Below are positions 39,099-47,671 of a stretch of DNA of 64,000 nt, piece after piece. The position numbers and the translations under genes were made by a program. Below the pieces are notes generated by a model. It saw nothing but the letters and a program-made list of their open reading frames with translations. It made no database searches and was not told where the DNA came from. The stretch covers positions 97,225-161,224 of the forward strand of contig NZ_NPMN01000007.1 in assembly GCF_002266425.1 (NCBI RefSeq), read 5' to 3'. Positions within the stretch are counted from its first letter, which is position 1; each line of letters starts with the position of its first letter. Source of the stretch: Tissierella sp. P1. GTDB taxonomy: Bacteria; Bacillota; Clostridia; Tissierellales; Tissierellaceae.

Positions 39099-40082
39099 TT
39101 GAAGCTATTATTTTTTACTGATACTCATATTAGAGGAACTACTCCTAAGAATAGAAAGGATGTATTTATAGATACCCTTGAACAAAAATTTATAGAAATT
39201 GTTAATATAGTTAAAGAAAACAATATAGATTTTGTTCTTCATGGAGGAGATTTATTTGATAGACCAGATGTATCAATAACTGTTGCCAGTAAATTTGCTA
39301 TGATTTTAGACCAGATACCTGTTCCATTATATTTAATAAGTGGAAATCATGATATCTATGGCCATAATCCCGATACTATAAATAGAACTATGCTTGGATT
39401 ACTAGATGTATTAGGAGTTATAAAATTAATTAAAAGTGGAGAAAAAGTAATTCTTGAGAAGAATAATATTAGAGTGCAATTAACAGGGCAGCCCTATGTA
39501 TATGATATTGATACTCCAAATCATTTAGATTACTATTTATTAAAAGAAAGAGATAACAATGTAAATTACTATATACATATAGTTCATGGTATGTTATTGG
39601 ATAGACCCTTTATAAAAGGAATTCCTTATACCTTAATTGAAGACATAAAAGATACTTTAGCAGATATTACTCTTTCAGGTCATTATCATGGAGGGTTTAA
39701 ACTTACTAAAATTGATGAAAAATATTTTATCAACCCAGGTAGCTTAGTGAGAATAACAAATAGTTTAAAAGAGATTGAAAGAACGCCTCAGGTAATATTG
39801 ATAGAGTTAGATGATAATATTACAATAAAACAACTTCCCCTAAAGACAGCATTGCCTGGAGAAGAAGTATTAGATAGAAAAGAAATTGAAAACAATCTAT
39901 TTAAGAGTGAGCGAATATTTGAATTTAAGCAAACTATAGATGCTGCTTTAGATTTTGAAAAAATGGATATAAATGAAGTATTAATGGAAGTATCTACTGC
40001 AGAAAACGTAAATGACGAAGTTAAAAGAGAAGCTTTAAGGAGAATCGCTCTTATTCAAATGAAAGGCTTAACTGGTGATTAG
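39099..40082 (+). CDS. Mre11/SbcD-like metallophosphoesterase
   Basis: Calcineurin-like phosphoesterase, 327 residues. All metal-binding motifs are visible: FTDTHIRG (Asp and His), HGGDLFDRPDV, SGNHDIYG, VHGM, and LSGHYHGG. Motif order and size match bacterial SbcD/Mre11 nucleases. Start TTG 39099 has GAGGTG upstream at about 9 nt. The stop is 1 nt before the ATG of the ATPase gene, so the two are translationally coupled like sbcD-sbcC. It lies between recA and rny. I infer it is the nuclease of a repair complex with the next three genes. Confidence 0.85.
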   Translation: MKLLFFTDTHIRGTTPKNRKDVFIDTLEQKFIEIVNIVKENNIDFVLHGGDLFDRPDVSITVASKFAMILDQIPVPLYLISGNHDIYGHNPDTINRTMLGLLDVLGVIKLIKSGEKVILEKNNIRVQLTGQPYVYDIDTPNHLDYYLLKERDNNVNYYIHIVHGMLLDRPFIKGIPYTLIEDIKDTLADITLSGHYHGGFKLTKIDEKYFINPGSLVRITNSLKEIERTPQVILIELDDNITIKQLPLKTALPGEEVLDRKEIENNLFKSERIFEFKQTIDAALDFEKMDINEVLMEVSTAENVNDEVKREALRRIALIQMKGLTGD

Positions 40083-40083
40083 T

Positions 40084-41527
40084 ATGAAGTATATTGAAAA
40101 AGTAATTTTAGAAAATTTTCAATCTCATAAGAGTTCTATTATAGAATTCGATGATCAATTAAATGTTATTGTTGGTCCATCAGACAGTGGAAAAACTGCA
40201 ATACTTAGAGGAATTAGATGGGCACTCTATAATGAACCTTCAGGAGACTATTTTATCAGAGAAGGTACTAGTGAATGTAGTGTAACGGTTATATTTAATG
40301 ATGGAACAAAAATAAAAAGATACCGAAATAAAAGTAAAAATATTTACTTTCTTTATGATTCTAATAATAATGAAACTAAATTTGAAGGTTTTGGTACCTC
40401 TGTTCCCCAAGAAATCATAGATGAAACTGGAATAAAAAAAATAACTATTAGATAGTGATCTCTCAAATGCAATTAATTTAAGCGATCAGTTAGAAGGAGC
40501 TTTTTTACTATCAGAAAGAGCTTCAACTAGAGCAAGTTCCATTGGAAGACTTGTAGGAGTTAATATTGTTGATGATGCATTACGAGAGTCATTAAAAGAT
40601 AGCCGTAACTTATCTAATAGTAAAAAAAATACGGAAGACAGTGTATTTCAACTAGAGAAAGAATTATCCGAATATAACTACTTAGACGAACTAGCCAATA
40701 GGATTAGCTATATTGAAAAAATTAAAGATGAAATACAAGAAAAAAATAAAACCATATGCAAATATCAAGATTTGTTAAACAAGTTTTTAACTATTTCACA
40801 AGAAAAAAAAGAATTAAGCTTTTATATGAAAAAACTTGAAAGTATAAATCTAGTAGATAATGTTTTAAACCTTATTTCTTCAGATATTAATAAGTTTAAT
40901 TATCTAAATAAGCAGTTTAATTCAATGAATAAATTGGCTTTAAATAAAAATGAGAATGCTAAAATTATTACTTCACTAAAAAGTATTGATAAAGTTGAAA
41001 ACAACATCGCTAAGATGATTTCATCATATGATTTGAGGATCAAGCTTATAGACTGTAAATCAAAGCTAGGAAATATACAATATGAAATGGATGGACTTAA
41101 AATTATATCTAGTAATTTAAGTAATCTTAATATTTTACAAAATAATATAAACATGATTTCTAACAGTATCATTGGACTTAAAAAGTTATCTGATATAAAA
41201 GATAAAGAACTTTCATTGAGAAAAAGCTTAGCTATTGGAATACGGTATGTTGAAAAATTACAGGAAATAGATTATATCTCTAGAATTCATATGGAATTAC
41301 AAAAGAGGATTATTCTCTTAAACCAATTAAAGAACTTACATGTTTCCTATAATTCCAATAAAGATGAAATTAAAAAATTAAATATATTACTACAAAGGTA
41401 CAAAGATGAAGTAGATAAGCAGCTATTATATTATAAAGAACTATTATTGAAACAAGAAATTTGTCCTTTATGTTTTAGTATAATTGACAATGATAAAATT
41501 AATCATATTATAAGCCATTATAATTAG
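40084..41527 (+). pseudogene. Rad50/SbcC-like ATPase N-terminal half with zinc-hook motif, one frameshift
   Basis: The first frame (ATG 40084) encodes a Rad50-type N-lobe (YIEKVILENFQSHKSS, Walker A GPSDSGKTA) and stops at 40455. The protein clearly continues in another frame from 40451 (DSDLSNAINLSDQLEGAFLL), open without a stop to 41527. Removing one A near 40450 restores about 480 residues. The continuation is a long coiled coil (about 130-455) and ends soon after CPLC, the CxxC of a Rad50 zinc hook. No signature motif or Walker B is present here; they are in the gene at 41793. So this is half of a divided Rad50-like ATPase, with a frameshift that may be an assembly error. An ATG at 40772 is internal to the frame. 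Confidence 0.82.
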
Positions 41528-41539
41528 GAGGTATATTTT

Positions 41540-41788
41540 ATGGACTATGAAAAAGAACTTAATAGCTTGAAAGAAAATCTAGAAAAAGCTAAAAATTTAA
41601 AGTATAAAGCTGAGGCGAGATTAGAACAATTAAATCAGCAAGAGGAAGAAATAATTAGAGAATTAGCAAGTCTTGGCATAAAGCCTGATGAATTAGAAAG
41701 TGAAATCAATAAGTTAACACTAGATATAGATAGATTGTTTAAAGAAGCTAATGAATTATTACCTAAAGATCTATTAGAAAAGAAGTGA
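41540..41788 (+). CDS. Small coiled-coil protein of the split Rad50-like module
   Basis: An 82-residue, highly charged protein predicted to be almost wholly coiled coil, with heptad-like Leu/Ile spacing (ELNSLKENLEKAKNLKYKA). AGGAGG is 9 nt before ATG. It sits 12 nt after the N-half gene and 4 nt before the C-half gene, so it is clearly co-translated. No family recognised. By context it could pair with, or bridge, the coils of the two ATPase halves. Confidence 0.78.
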   Translation: MDYEKELNSLKENLEKAKNLKYKAEARLEQLNQQEEEIIRELASLGIKPDELESEINKLTLDIDRLFKEANELLPKDLLEKK

Positions 41789-41792
41789 TGAG

Positions 41793-42446
41793 ATGATAAC
41801 GGAACTACAAGAGTTAGATAATTATTTAATTAAATCAAAGGAATATCTTGCAAGAGAATTAGGAAAGCGAGACAAAATTAAAGAACAATTGGAAGTGCAA
41901 AAAGATGCCCTTCAAAATATTGAATATGAACTTGATTTGCTATCTAAAGTAAATATATTGTTTCAAAAAACTTCTGAATTTGCAAGAGAACAAGCTAAAA
42001 GTCAAATTGAATCTTTAGTTACTAAATGTTTACAATTTATATTTGAATCGGATATTGAATTTCTAATTGAGATTGAAGAACAAAGAGGGAAATCAAATGC
42101 CGAATTCTATGTAATTAATAAGATTGAAGATATATTGGTTAAGACTAAGCCTGAGTTATCTAGAGGTGGGGGTGTAGTCGATATAGTTTCTTTGGCTTTG
42201 AGAATTGCATTTTTACAAATTCATAAGCCAAAAATACAAGGTCCTCTAATTCTAGATGAGCCCGCAAAGCATGTTAGTGATGAATTTATCTTTAATGTTG
42301 CCGATTTTCTTAAGCAAACCTCTGAATTGTTTAACAGACAAATAATAATGGTAACTCACAATCATCATTTAGCTGCTATAGGTAGTAATGCTTATAGAGT
42401 GGATATAAAAGGGTCTGAAAGTACTGTAACAAAGATTACATCCTAA
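41793..42446 (+). CDS. Rad50/SbcC-like ATPase C-terminal half
   Basis: 217 residues: a short coiled coil (about 5-75), then an SMC/Rad50 C-lobe with the ABC signature ELSRGGGVVD (about 122-131), Walker B with catalytic Glu in GPLILDEPAKHV (about 156-167), and the switch His in MVTHNHH. It has no Walker A and cannot be a complete ATPase alone. The Walker A is on the gene at 40084. It is transcribed with the metallophosphoesterase and two coiled-coil genes. The division is real: two other cistrons with their own ribosome sites lie between the halves' motifs. Confidence 0.85.
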   Translation: MITELQELDNYLIKSKEYLARELGKRDKIKEQLEVQKDALQNIEYELDLLSKVNILFQKTSEFAREQAKSQIESLVTKCLQFIFESDIEFLIEIEEQRGKSNAEFYVINKIEDILVKTKPELSRGGGVVDIVSLALRIAFLQIHKPKIQGPLILDEPAKHVSDEFIFNVADFLKQTSELFNRQIIMVTHNHHLAAIGSNAYRVDIKGSESTVTKITS

Positions 42447-42453
42447 TTACATC

Positions 42454-42482
42454 TTGACATTATCTAGTAAAAGTAATAGAAT
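42454..42482 (+). promoter_or_regulatory. Promoter of rny
   Basis: TTGACA 42454-42459 and TAGAAT 42477-42482 with a 17-nt spacer, immediately after the ATPase C-half gene. It starts a new unit with a leader of about 120 nt before rny. Confidence 0.8.
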
Positions 42483-42611
42483 TGAATTATATGTATATTC
42501 TATACAGTTTATTATTTCAATTTTTTAAGCTTGTATCATATGCTTATATTTAATGAAAATGAAAATGCAGTATGGAACTTGAAAATTTTATACAATTGGA
42601 GGTGTTTAGTT

Positions 42612-44162
42612 ATTGAAGCTTTAATTGCAATTCTAGGAGCAATTATTGGAATTCTCATTGGTTATTTTATAAGAAAGACTATTGGAGAAGGTAAGATAAA
42701 TAATGCTGAAGAGTTAGCTAAAAAAATCATTGAAGATGCTGAAAAAGATGGAGAAGCTCACAAAAAAGAGCTTTTATTAGAAGTAAAAGAAGAGATCCAT
42801 AAGCTTAGAAATGAAGCAGAAAGAGAGAATCGTGAACGAAGAAACGAACTTCAAAAACTTGAAAGACGAATTCTCAATAAAGAAGAGAGTATTGATAGAA
42901 AAAGCGATGCAATCGAAAGAAAAGAAGAACTATTAGCTAAAAAACTTAAAGAGGTTGAAGATAAGGAAGCTCTGATAGATGACATTTATAAAAATCAAGT
43001 ATTAGAGTTAGAAAGACTTTCTGGCTTAACATCCGAAGAAGCAAAGGAATTATTATTAGATGAAATTAGAAAAGAAATAGTTCATGAATCTGCTATTATG
43101 ATTAAGGAAATGGAAAATAGAGCTAAAGAAGAAGCTGATAAAAAAGCTAGAGAAATAATATCTACAGCAATACAAAAATGTGCAGCTGATCACGTAGCTG
43201 AAACTACAGTTACAGTTGTGGCTCTTCCAAATGATGAAATGAAGGGTAGAATTATTGGAAGAGAGGGAAGAAATATTAGAACTCTCGAAACCTTAACTGG
43301 AATAGATTTAATTATTGATGATACTCCTGAAGCAGTAGTTCTGTCAGGATTTGATCCCGTAAGAAGAGAAGTTGCTAGAATTGCCTTAGAAAAACTTATA
43401 GTAGATGGCAGAATACATCCTGCTCGAATCGAAGAAATGGTGGAGAAAGCCAAAAAAGAAGTAGACAATATTATTCGCGAAGAAGGTGAACAAGCTGCTT
43501 TTGATGCAGGTGTTCATGGAATTCATCCAGAATTAATTAAGCTTCTAGGTAGATTAAAGTATAGAACAAGCTACGGACAAAATGTATTAAAGCATTCTGT
43601 TGAAGTAGCACATCTTGCAGGTATAATGGCTGCAGAACTAGGAGCTGATGTAAAAATAGCAAAAAGAGCAGGTTTACTACACGACTTAGGAAAAGCTGTG
43701 GATCATGAAGTGGAAGGTCCTCATGTTGATATTGGAGTAGACTTAGCTAGAAGATATAAAGAATCTAAAGAAGTATTACATGGTATTGCTGCTCATCATG
43801 GCGATTGTGAACCACAAACTGTCGAAGCTGTTCTAGTACAAGCAGCTGATGCTATATCTGCTGCAAGACCAGGTGCTAGAAGGGAAACACTTGAAGCTTA
43901 TATAAAGAGATTACAAAAACTTGAGGAGATAGCAAATTCTTTTGATGGAGTAGAAAGATCTTATGCAATTCAAGCAGGGCGTGAAATTAGAATCTTAGTA
44001 AAACCTGATGAAATTTCAGAAAATCATATAATCCATACAGCTAGAGATATCGTAAAAAGAATTGAAGCTGAGTTGGATTATCCGGGTCAGATAAAGGTAA
44101 ATGTAATCCGAGAAACTAGGCTATTGAATACGCCAAATAATAATTTTTTAAATAAACGGTAA
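42612..44162 (+). CDS. rny: Ribonuclease Y, apparent ATT start
   Basis: Membrane-anchored endoribonuclease that initiates mRNA decay. It has an N-terminal membrane helix ([18 protein letters not shown]), a long coiled coil, a KH domain ([15 protein letters not shown]) and an HD domain ([12 protein letters not shown]). The only good ribosome site, GGAGGTG (42598-42604), is followed at 7 nt by ATT 42612, giving 516 residues, the normal length. No ATG, GTG or TTG is in frame at that spot. The nearest in-frame alternatives, TTG 42579 and ATG 42540, lack a site and add extra residues before the membrane helix. Either a rare AUU start is used, or one G is missing after TTG 42613. spoVS follows as in many Clostridia. 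Confidence 0.93.
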   Translation: MEALIAILGAIIGILIGYFIRKTIGEGKINNAEELAKKIIEDAEKDGEAHKKELLLEVKEEIHKLRNEAERENRERRNELQKLERRILNKEESIDRKSDAIERKEELLAKKLKEVEDKEALIDDIYKNQVLELERLSGLTSEEAKELLLDEIRKEIVHESAIMIKEMENRAKEEADKKAREIISTAIQKCAADHVAETTVTVVALPNDEMKGRIIGREGRNIRTLETLTGIDLIIDDTPEAVVLSGFDPVRREVARIALEKLIVDGRIHPARIEEMVEKAKKEVDNIIREEGEQAAFDAGVHGIHPELIKLLGRLKYRTSYGQNVLKHSVEVAHLAGIMAAELGADVKIAKRAGLLHDLGKAVDHEVEGPHVDIGVDLARRYKESKEVLHGIAAHHGDCEPQTVEAVLVQAADAISAARPGARRETLEAYIKRLQKLEEIANSFDGVERSYAIQAGREIRILVKPDEISENHIIHTARDIVKRIEAELDYPGQIKVNVIRETRLLNTPNNNFLNKR

Positions 44163-44216
44163 TTAAATAATATAAAAAGATATATTTAAAAAATTTAGTT
44201 AGAGGGGGCTATTTTA

Positions 44217-44477
44217 ATGGATGTATTAAAAGTATCAGCAAAATCAAGTCCAAATTCTGTTGCAGGGGCATTAGCAGGAGTCTTAAGGGAAAAAGGTGCT
44301 GCTGAAATTCAAGCAATAGGAGCAGGTGCTTTAAATCAAGCCGTAAAAGCAGTAGCAATCGCAAGAGGATTTGTTGCTCCAAGTGGAATCGATCTTATTT
44401 GTATACCAGCCTTCACAGATATAATAATAGATGGTGAAGAAAGGACAGCTATAAAGCTAATTATTGAACCAAGATAA
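44217..44477 (+). CDS. spoVS: Stage V sporulation protein S
   Basis: A small Alba-like protein of 86 residues with the highly conserved start MDVLKVSAKSSPNSVAGALAG and AIGAGALNQAVKAVAIARG. It is required for spore coat or cortex stages in Bacillus. The strong AGAGGGGG ribosome site precedes ATG. It is an indicator of a spore-forming lineage. Confidence 0.97.
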   Translation: MDVLKVSAKSSPNSVAGALAGVLREKGAAEIQAIGAGALNQAVKAVAIARGFVAPSGIDLICIPAFTDIIIDGEERTAIKLIIEPR

Positions 44478-44486
44478 TATTATAAA

Positions 44487-44512
44487 AACTGCCGTGCTGG
44501 CAGGTTTTTTAT
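44487..44512 (+). terminator. Terminator after spoVS
   Basis: AACTGCC pairs with GGCAGGTT and is followed by TTTTTATAAT. Confidence 0.88.
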
Positions 44513-44594
44513 AATCTATATATGAAAATATTTGTATAATCTTATTCAGATATTGCAAATACTAATTCATTATATTATAAGGAGGGAGGATTTT

Positions 44595-45410
44595 ATGATC
44601 TTTGATTTACATGTACATACAAATCATTCAGATGGACTATTTTCTCCAGAAAAAGTAATTGATCTAGCTATTGAACAAGGTTTAGATGGAGTAGCAATCA
44701 CTGATCATGATACTATAACTGGAATAGAAACAGCTATTCAATTCAGTAATAGCTATGATAATTTTAGAGTTATACCAGGCATTGAATTTAGCTGCGTATT
44801 TAACAATGAAGAAGTACATATACTAGGATATTTCATAGATTACAAAGATCCAAATCTTATTAAAATAACTAATGAATTAAAACAATCTAGATTAACTAGA
44901 GGAATGGAAATTGTGAGCAAACTTAATCAACTAGGATTAGATCTTACGATAGAAGAAGTTAAAAAGTTTTCAGGTGAAAAATATATTGGTAGGCCTCATA
45001 TAGCAAGAGCACTAATTAAAAGAGGTTATGTAGCTGATATTTCGGAAGCGTTTTCTAAATACTTAGATAGGGGTAAACCAGCATATATTGAAAGGTATAA
45101 AATAACTATTGGCGAAACTATATCTTTGATAAAAACCATTGGTGGAATTGCAATTTTAGCTCATCCTGGTATTTTAAAAGATAAAAGTATTGTTGATTAT
45201 TGTATCTCATTAGGTATAGAGGGGTTAGAATGCATACATTCAAAGCACACAAAAGATGATACTAATTCTTTGATTAGTAAAGCAAAGTCAAATAATTTGA
45301 TAGTTACAGGTGGCTCAGATTTTCATGGAGACTTAATAAATAAAGACTTACTATTAGGTAAATATTTTGTTGATATCGATACTATTCCAGAGTTTAAGGG
45401 GAGGATATAA
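44595..45410 (+). CDS. PHP-domain phosphatase, TrpH/YciV-like
   Basis: PHP-family metal-dependent phosphoesterase, 271 residues. Metal-binding residues are in DLHVHTNHSDG (His7/His9 region), ITDHDT, and the C-terminal GGSDFHG. The closest known function is removal of the 3' phosphate from 3',5'-bisnucleotides and 5'-end trimming of RNA (TrpH/RNase AM). I choose ATG 44595 with GGAGGGAGG upstream; earlier in-frame ATGs lack a site. The stop abuts the GTG of the PadR gene. Confidence 0.88.
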   Translation: MIFDLHVHTNHSDGLFSPEKVIDLAIEQGLDGVAITDHDTITGIETAIQFSNSYDNFRVIPGIEFSCVFNNEEVHILGYFIDYKDPNLIKITNELKQSRLTRGMEIVSKLNQLGLDLTIEEVKKFSGEKYIGRPHIARALIKRGYVADISEAFSKYLDRGKPAYIERYKITIGETISLIKTIGGIAILAHPGILKDKSIVDYCISLGIEGLECIHSKHTKDDTNSLISKAKSNNLIVTGGSDFHGDLINKDLLLGKYFVDIDTIPEFKGRI

Positions 45411-45794
45411 GTGACTATTTATAAAGGAGAAAGGCAGAGACAATTTCCTACAAAAATAAGTACAACTTCTTTTGTAAAACTTTATATATTACATCTACTA
45501 AATGAGAAATCTTATTATGGTAATAAAATAAAAGATGAAATAAAGAGTAGGATGAGTAATAGATGGGAACCAAGCCCTGGAATGATATATCCTCTTCTTA
45601 GAGAATTAGAATCAGAAGGATATATTGAGGGATGGTGGGATGAACCCGACAAAAGATCAATAAGAAGGTATAGAATAACTGACGAAGGAATAAAACATTA
45701 CAAAATATTATTGTTACAAAATAAAACTTCCTTCGAAGATTCTTTACTTATTGTTAAAAATGTGTTAAAAGATATATATGGAGAAAAAATATAA
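45411..45794 (+). CDS. PadR-family transcriptional regulator
   Basis: A 127-residue winged-helix repressor: VKLYILHLLNEKSYYGNKIKDEI, PSPGMIYPLLRELESEGYIEG and YRITDEGIKHYK are characteristic. It starts with GTG directly at the PHP gene stop, so they are coupled. The target is unknown. No efflux pump or decarboxylase gene is adjacent; the neighbours are the PHP enzyme and an aminotransferase. Confidence 0.9.
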   Translation: MTIYKGERQRQFPTKISTTSFVKLYILHLLNEKSYYGNKIKDEIKSRMSNRWEPSPGMIYPLLRELESEGYIEGWWDEPDKRSIRRYRITDEGIKHYKILLLQNKTSFEDSLLIVKNVLKDIYGEKI

Positions 45795-45834
45795 TTATAT
45801 AAAACAAAATACTATTGTGGAGGTATGATTATTT

Positions 45835-47028
45835 ATGAACTTTAATTTATCAGCAAAAGGGTTAAGGATTGCCCCTTCAATTACATTGGAGATTACGGCA
45901 AAAGCAAAGGCTATGAAGGATTCTGGAATAGATGTTATTAGTTTTGGGGCTGGCGAACCAGACTTTAACACACCAGAAAATATTCAACAAGAAGGTATTA
46001 GAGCAATAAAAGAAGGTCTAACTAGATATACTCCAGCTTCTGGAATAGTTGAATTTAAAAAAGCTGTATGTGAGAAATTTAAAATAGATAATGGTCTAGA
46101 ATATAAACCAAGTAATATTATAATATCTAATGGTGCAAAGCATTCTATACATAATGCTTTAATGGCAATATTAAATCCAGGGGATGAGGTTATATTTGCT
46201 GTTCCATATTGGGTAAGTTATCCAGAGTTAGTAAGATTAGCTGATGGAGTTCCTGTTTATATAGAAACAAAGGAAGAAAATGATTTTAAATTCAATGTAG
46301 ATGATTTGAATAAAGTTTTAACTGATAAAACTAAAGCAATTATATTAAATAGCCCTAGTAATCCAACAGGTTCCATTTATACTGAAGAAGAGCTAAGAGC
46401 AATAGCTGAATGGGCTGTTAAAAATAACATCTTCGTTATCTCTGATGAGATATATGAAAAATTGATATATGATGATAATAAACATGTTTGTATTGCTTCT
46501 TTTAATGAAGACATAAAGAGATTAACAATACTTATAAATGGTATGTCAAAATCCCATGCCATGACTGGATGGAGAATTGGATATGCAGCTGCTCATGAAG
46601 AAATAATTAAAGTAATGAGCAATATTCAAAGTCATGCAACATCTAATCCTTGTTCAATATCTCAATATGCCAGTGTAGTAGGTCTTACAGGAGATCAAAA
46701 CAGTGTAGAAGAAATGAAAAAACATTTTGTAGAAAGAAGAAACTACATGGCTGATACAATCAATTCAATTAAAGGATTAAGCTGTAGAAAACCTCAGGGT
46801 GCTTTTTATATAATGGTTAACTTTACACAGTTATTAGGCAAGACTATTAAAGGACATGCTATAAACTCCTCTATGGATTTTGCCAATCTGCTACTTGATG
46901 AAGGTAAGGTAGCAGTAGTTCCAGGAATTGCTTTCGGAGATGATAAATATGTAAGATTATCTTATGCAACATCTATGGAAAACATAAAAAATGGATTAGA
47001 AAGAATTAAACAGATAGTAGAGGAATAA
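45835..47028 (+). CDS. aspB: PLP-dependent aspartate aminotransferase (class I)
   Basis: Aminotransferase of fold type I, 397 residues. Cofactor and substrate residues are in NSPSNPTGS, SDEIYEKLIYD, GMSKSHAMTGWRIGY (PLP Lys in SKS) and the C-terminal YVRLSYATS with substrate-binding Arg. It resembles AspB of Bacillus; the exact amino-acid specificity cannot be read from sequence alone. GGAGG lies upstream of ATG. Confidence 0.92.
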   Translation: MNFNLSAKGLRIAPSITLEITAKAKAMKDSGIDVISFGAGEPDFNTPENIQQEGIRAIKEGLTRYTPASGIVEFKKAVCEKFKIDNGLEYKPSNIIISNGAKHSIHNALMAILNPGDEVIFAVPYWVSYPELVRLADGVPVYIETKEENDFKFNVDDLNKVLTDKTKAIILNSPSNPTGSIYTEEELRAIAEWAVKNNIFVISDEIYEKLIYDDNKHVCIASFNEDIKRLTILINGMSKSHAMTGWRIGYAAAHEEIIKVMSNIQSHATSNPCSISQYASVVGLTGDQNSVEEMKKHFVERRNYMADTINSIKGLSCRKPQGAFYIMVNFTQLLGKTIKGHAINSSMDFANLLLDEGKVAVVPGIAFGDDKYVRLSYATSMENIKNGLERIKQIVEE

Positions 47029-47042
47029 AAATAAATTTAATA

Positions 47043-47095
47043 GAAGAGAAAAAGTTAACATAATGTATTTATGTTAACTTTTTTATTTTCTCTTC
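47043..47095 (+). terminator. Terminator after aspB
   Basis: Long hairpin: inner arms 47051-47063 and 47069-47081 (13 bases), outer GAAGAGAAAA/TTTTCTCTTC, with TTTTTTA embedded after the inner stem. Transcription probably ends here from the left. Confidence 0.85.
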
Positions 47096-47100
47096 AACTT

Positions 47101-47145
47101 ATCGAATCAAGTATACATAATTAAATTATGTATACTTGATTCGAT
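47101..47145. repeat. Perfect 45-nt palindrome
   Basis: Arms 47101-47122 and 47124-47145 are perfect 22-base reverse complements around one base, with no T-run. It directly follows the aspB terminator. The precision and AT-rich content suggest a cruciform or protein-binding site, or a fresh element end, rather than a standard terminator. Confidence 0.85.
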
Positions 47146-47586
47146 GCTATAAAACTTTTTAAATCGCCCATGCAACAAATCGATCATCGTAATATACTCA
47201 CAGTCATGGATGCATACTAACAAACAAAATAATTTTAGCAGGATAATGAATATCAAGCTCAAGTTTACATATTTAAATAAATTTTTTATACAACTTGAAT
47301 TTTCGACCTCGTAGAATCGCTTTTAAGCTCTTTAAAAAGCACAACTAATGTATTTGTGTGTGCTTTAATCGAAATCAGTTATACAGCCTCATTAGCAGCC
47401 TTTAGCTTTGAACTATATGTTTTACCATTCTGAATTTAATTGAACAGCTTATTTTTAGATAAAAAGCAGATTAATATATAGTTTATTTTATATTTATATA
47501 TTCAGGGATAGAGATATATAAATATTTGCTTCAAAATTATATTATTTGTAGAAAAATAATTATATTATTTAAAAGGTTATTTAAAT
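47146..47586. other. Intergenic gap with no convincing gene
   Basis: About 440 nt without an open frame that has a ribosome site. An AAAGCACA/TGTGCTTT hairpin lies around 47335-47366. On the minus strand, short open stretches (for example about 47445-47291) are broken by stops and could be remnants of a lost gene. No family recognised. Confidence 0.5.
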
Positions 47587-47650
47587 TGATTTTTGGATAA
47601 TTTTGGTGTAAAATATTATTAGTCACAAAATAGTTATTTTGTGACTAATA
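47587..47650 (+). promoter_or_regulatory. Promoter with an overlapping perfect 34-nt dyad upstream of the recombinase
   Basis: TTGATT 47587-47592, 17-nt spacer, TAAAAT near 47610. The dyad arms 47617-47632 and 47635-47650 (16 bases each, 2-nt centre) cover the expected transcription start and end 21 nt before the recombinase ATG. It fits an operator or a stabilising 5' hairpin. Confidence 0.65.
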
Positions 47651-47671
47651 TAGTGCGAAAAGAGGGAGATA

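Noticed and set aside
42531..42611. N-terminal extension of RNase Y from ATG 42540 or TTG 42531
   Set aside because: No ribosome site, and it would put a polar stretch before the membrane helix and exceed the usual length; kept only as an alternative.
47146..47480. Possible transposase remnant on the minus strand
   Set aside because: Only short broken frames without a recognisable motif; not enough to call.
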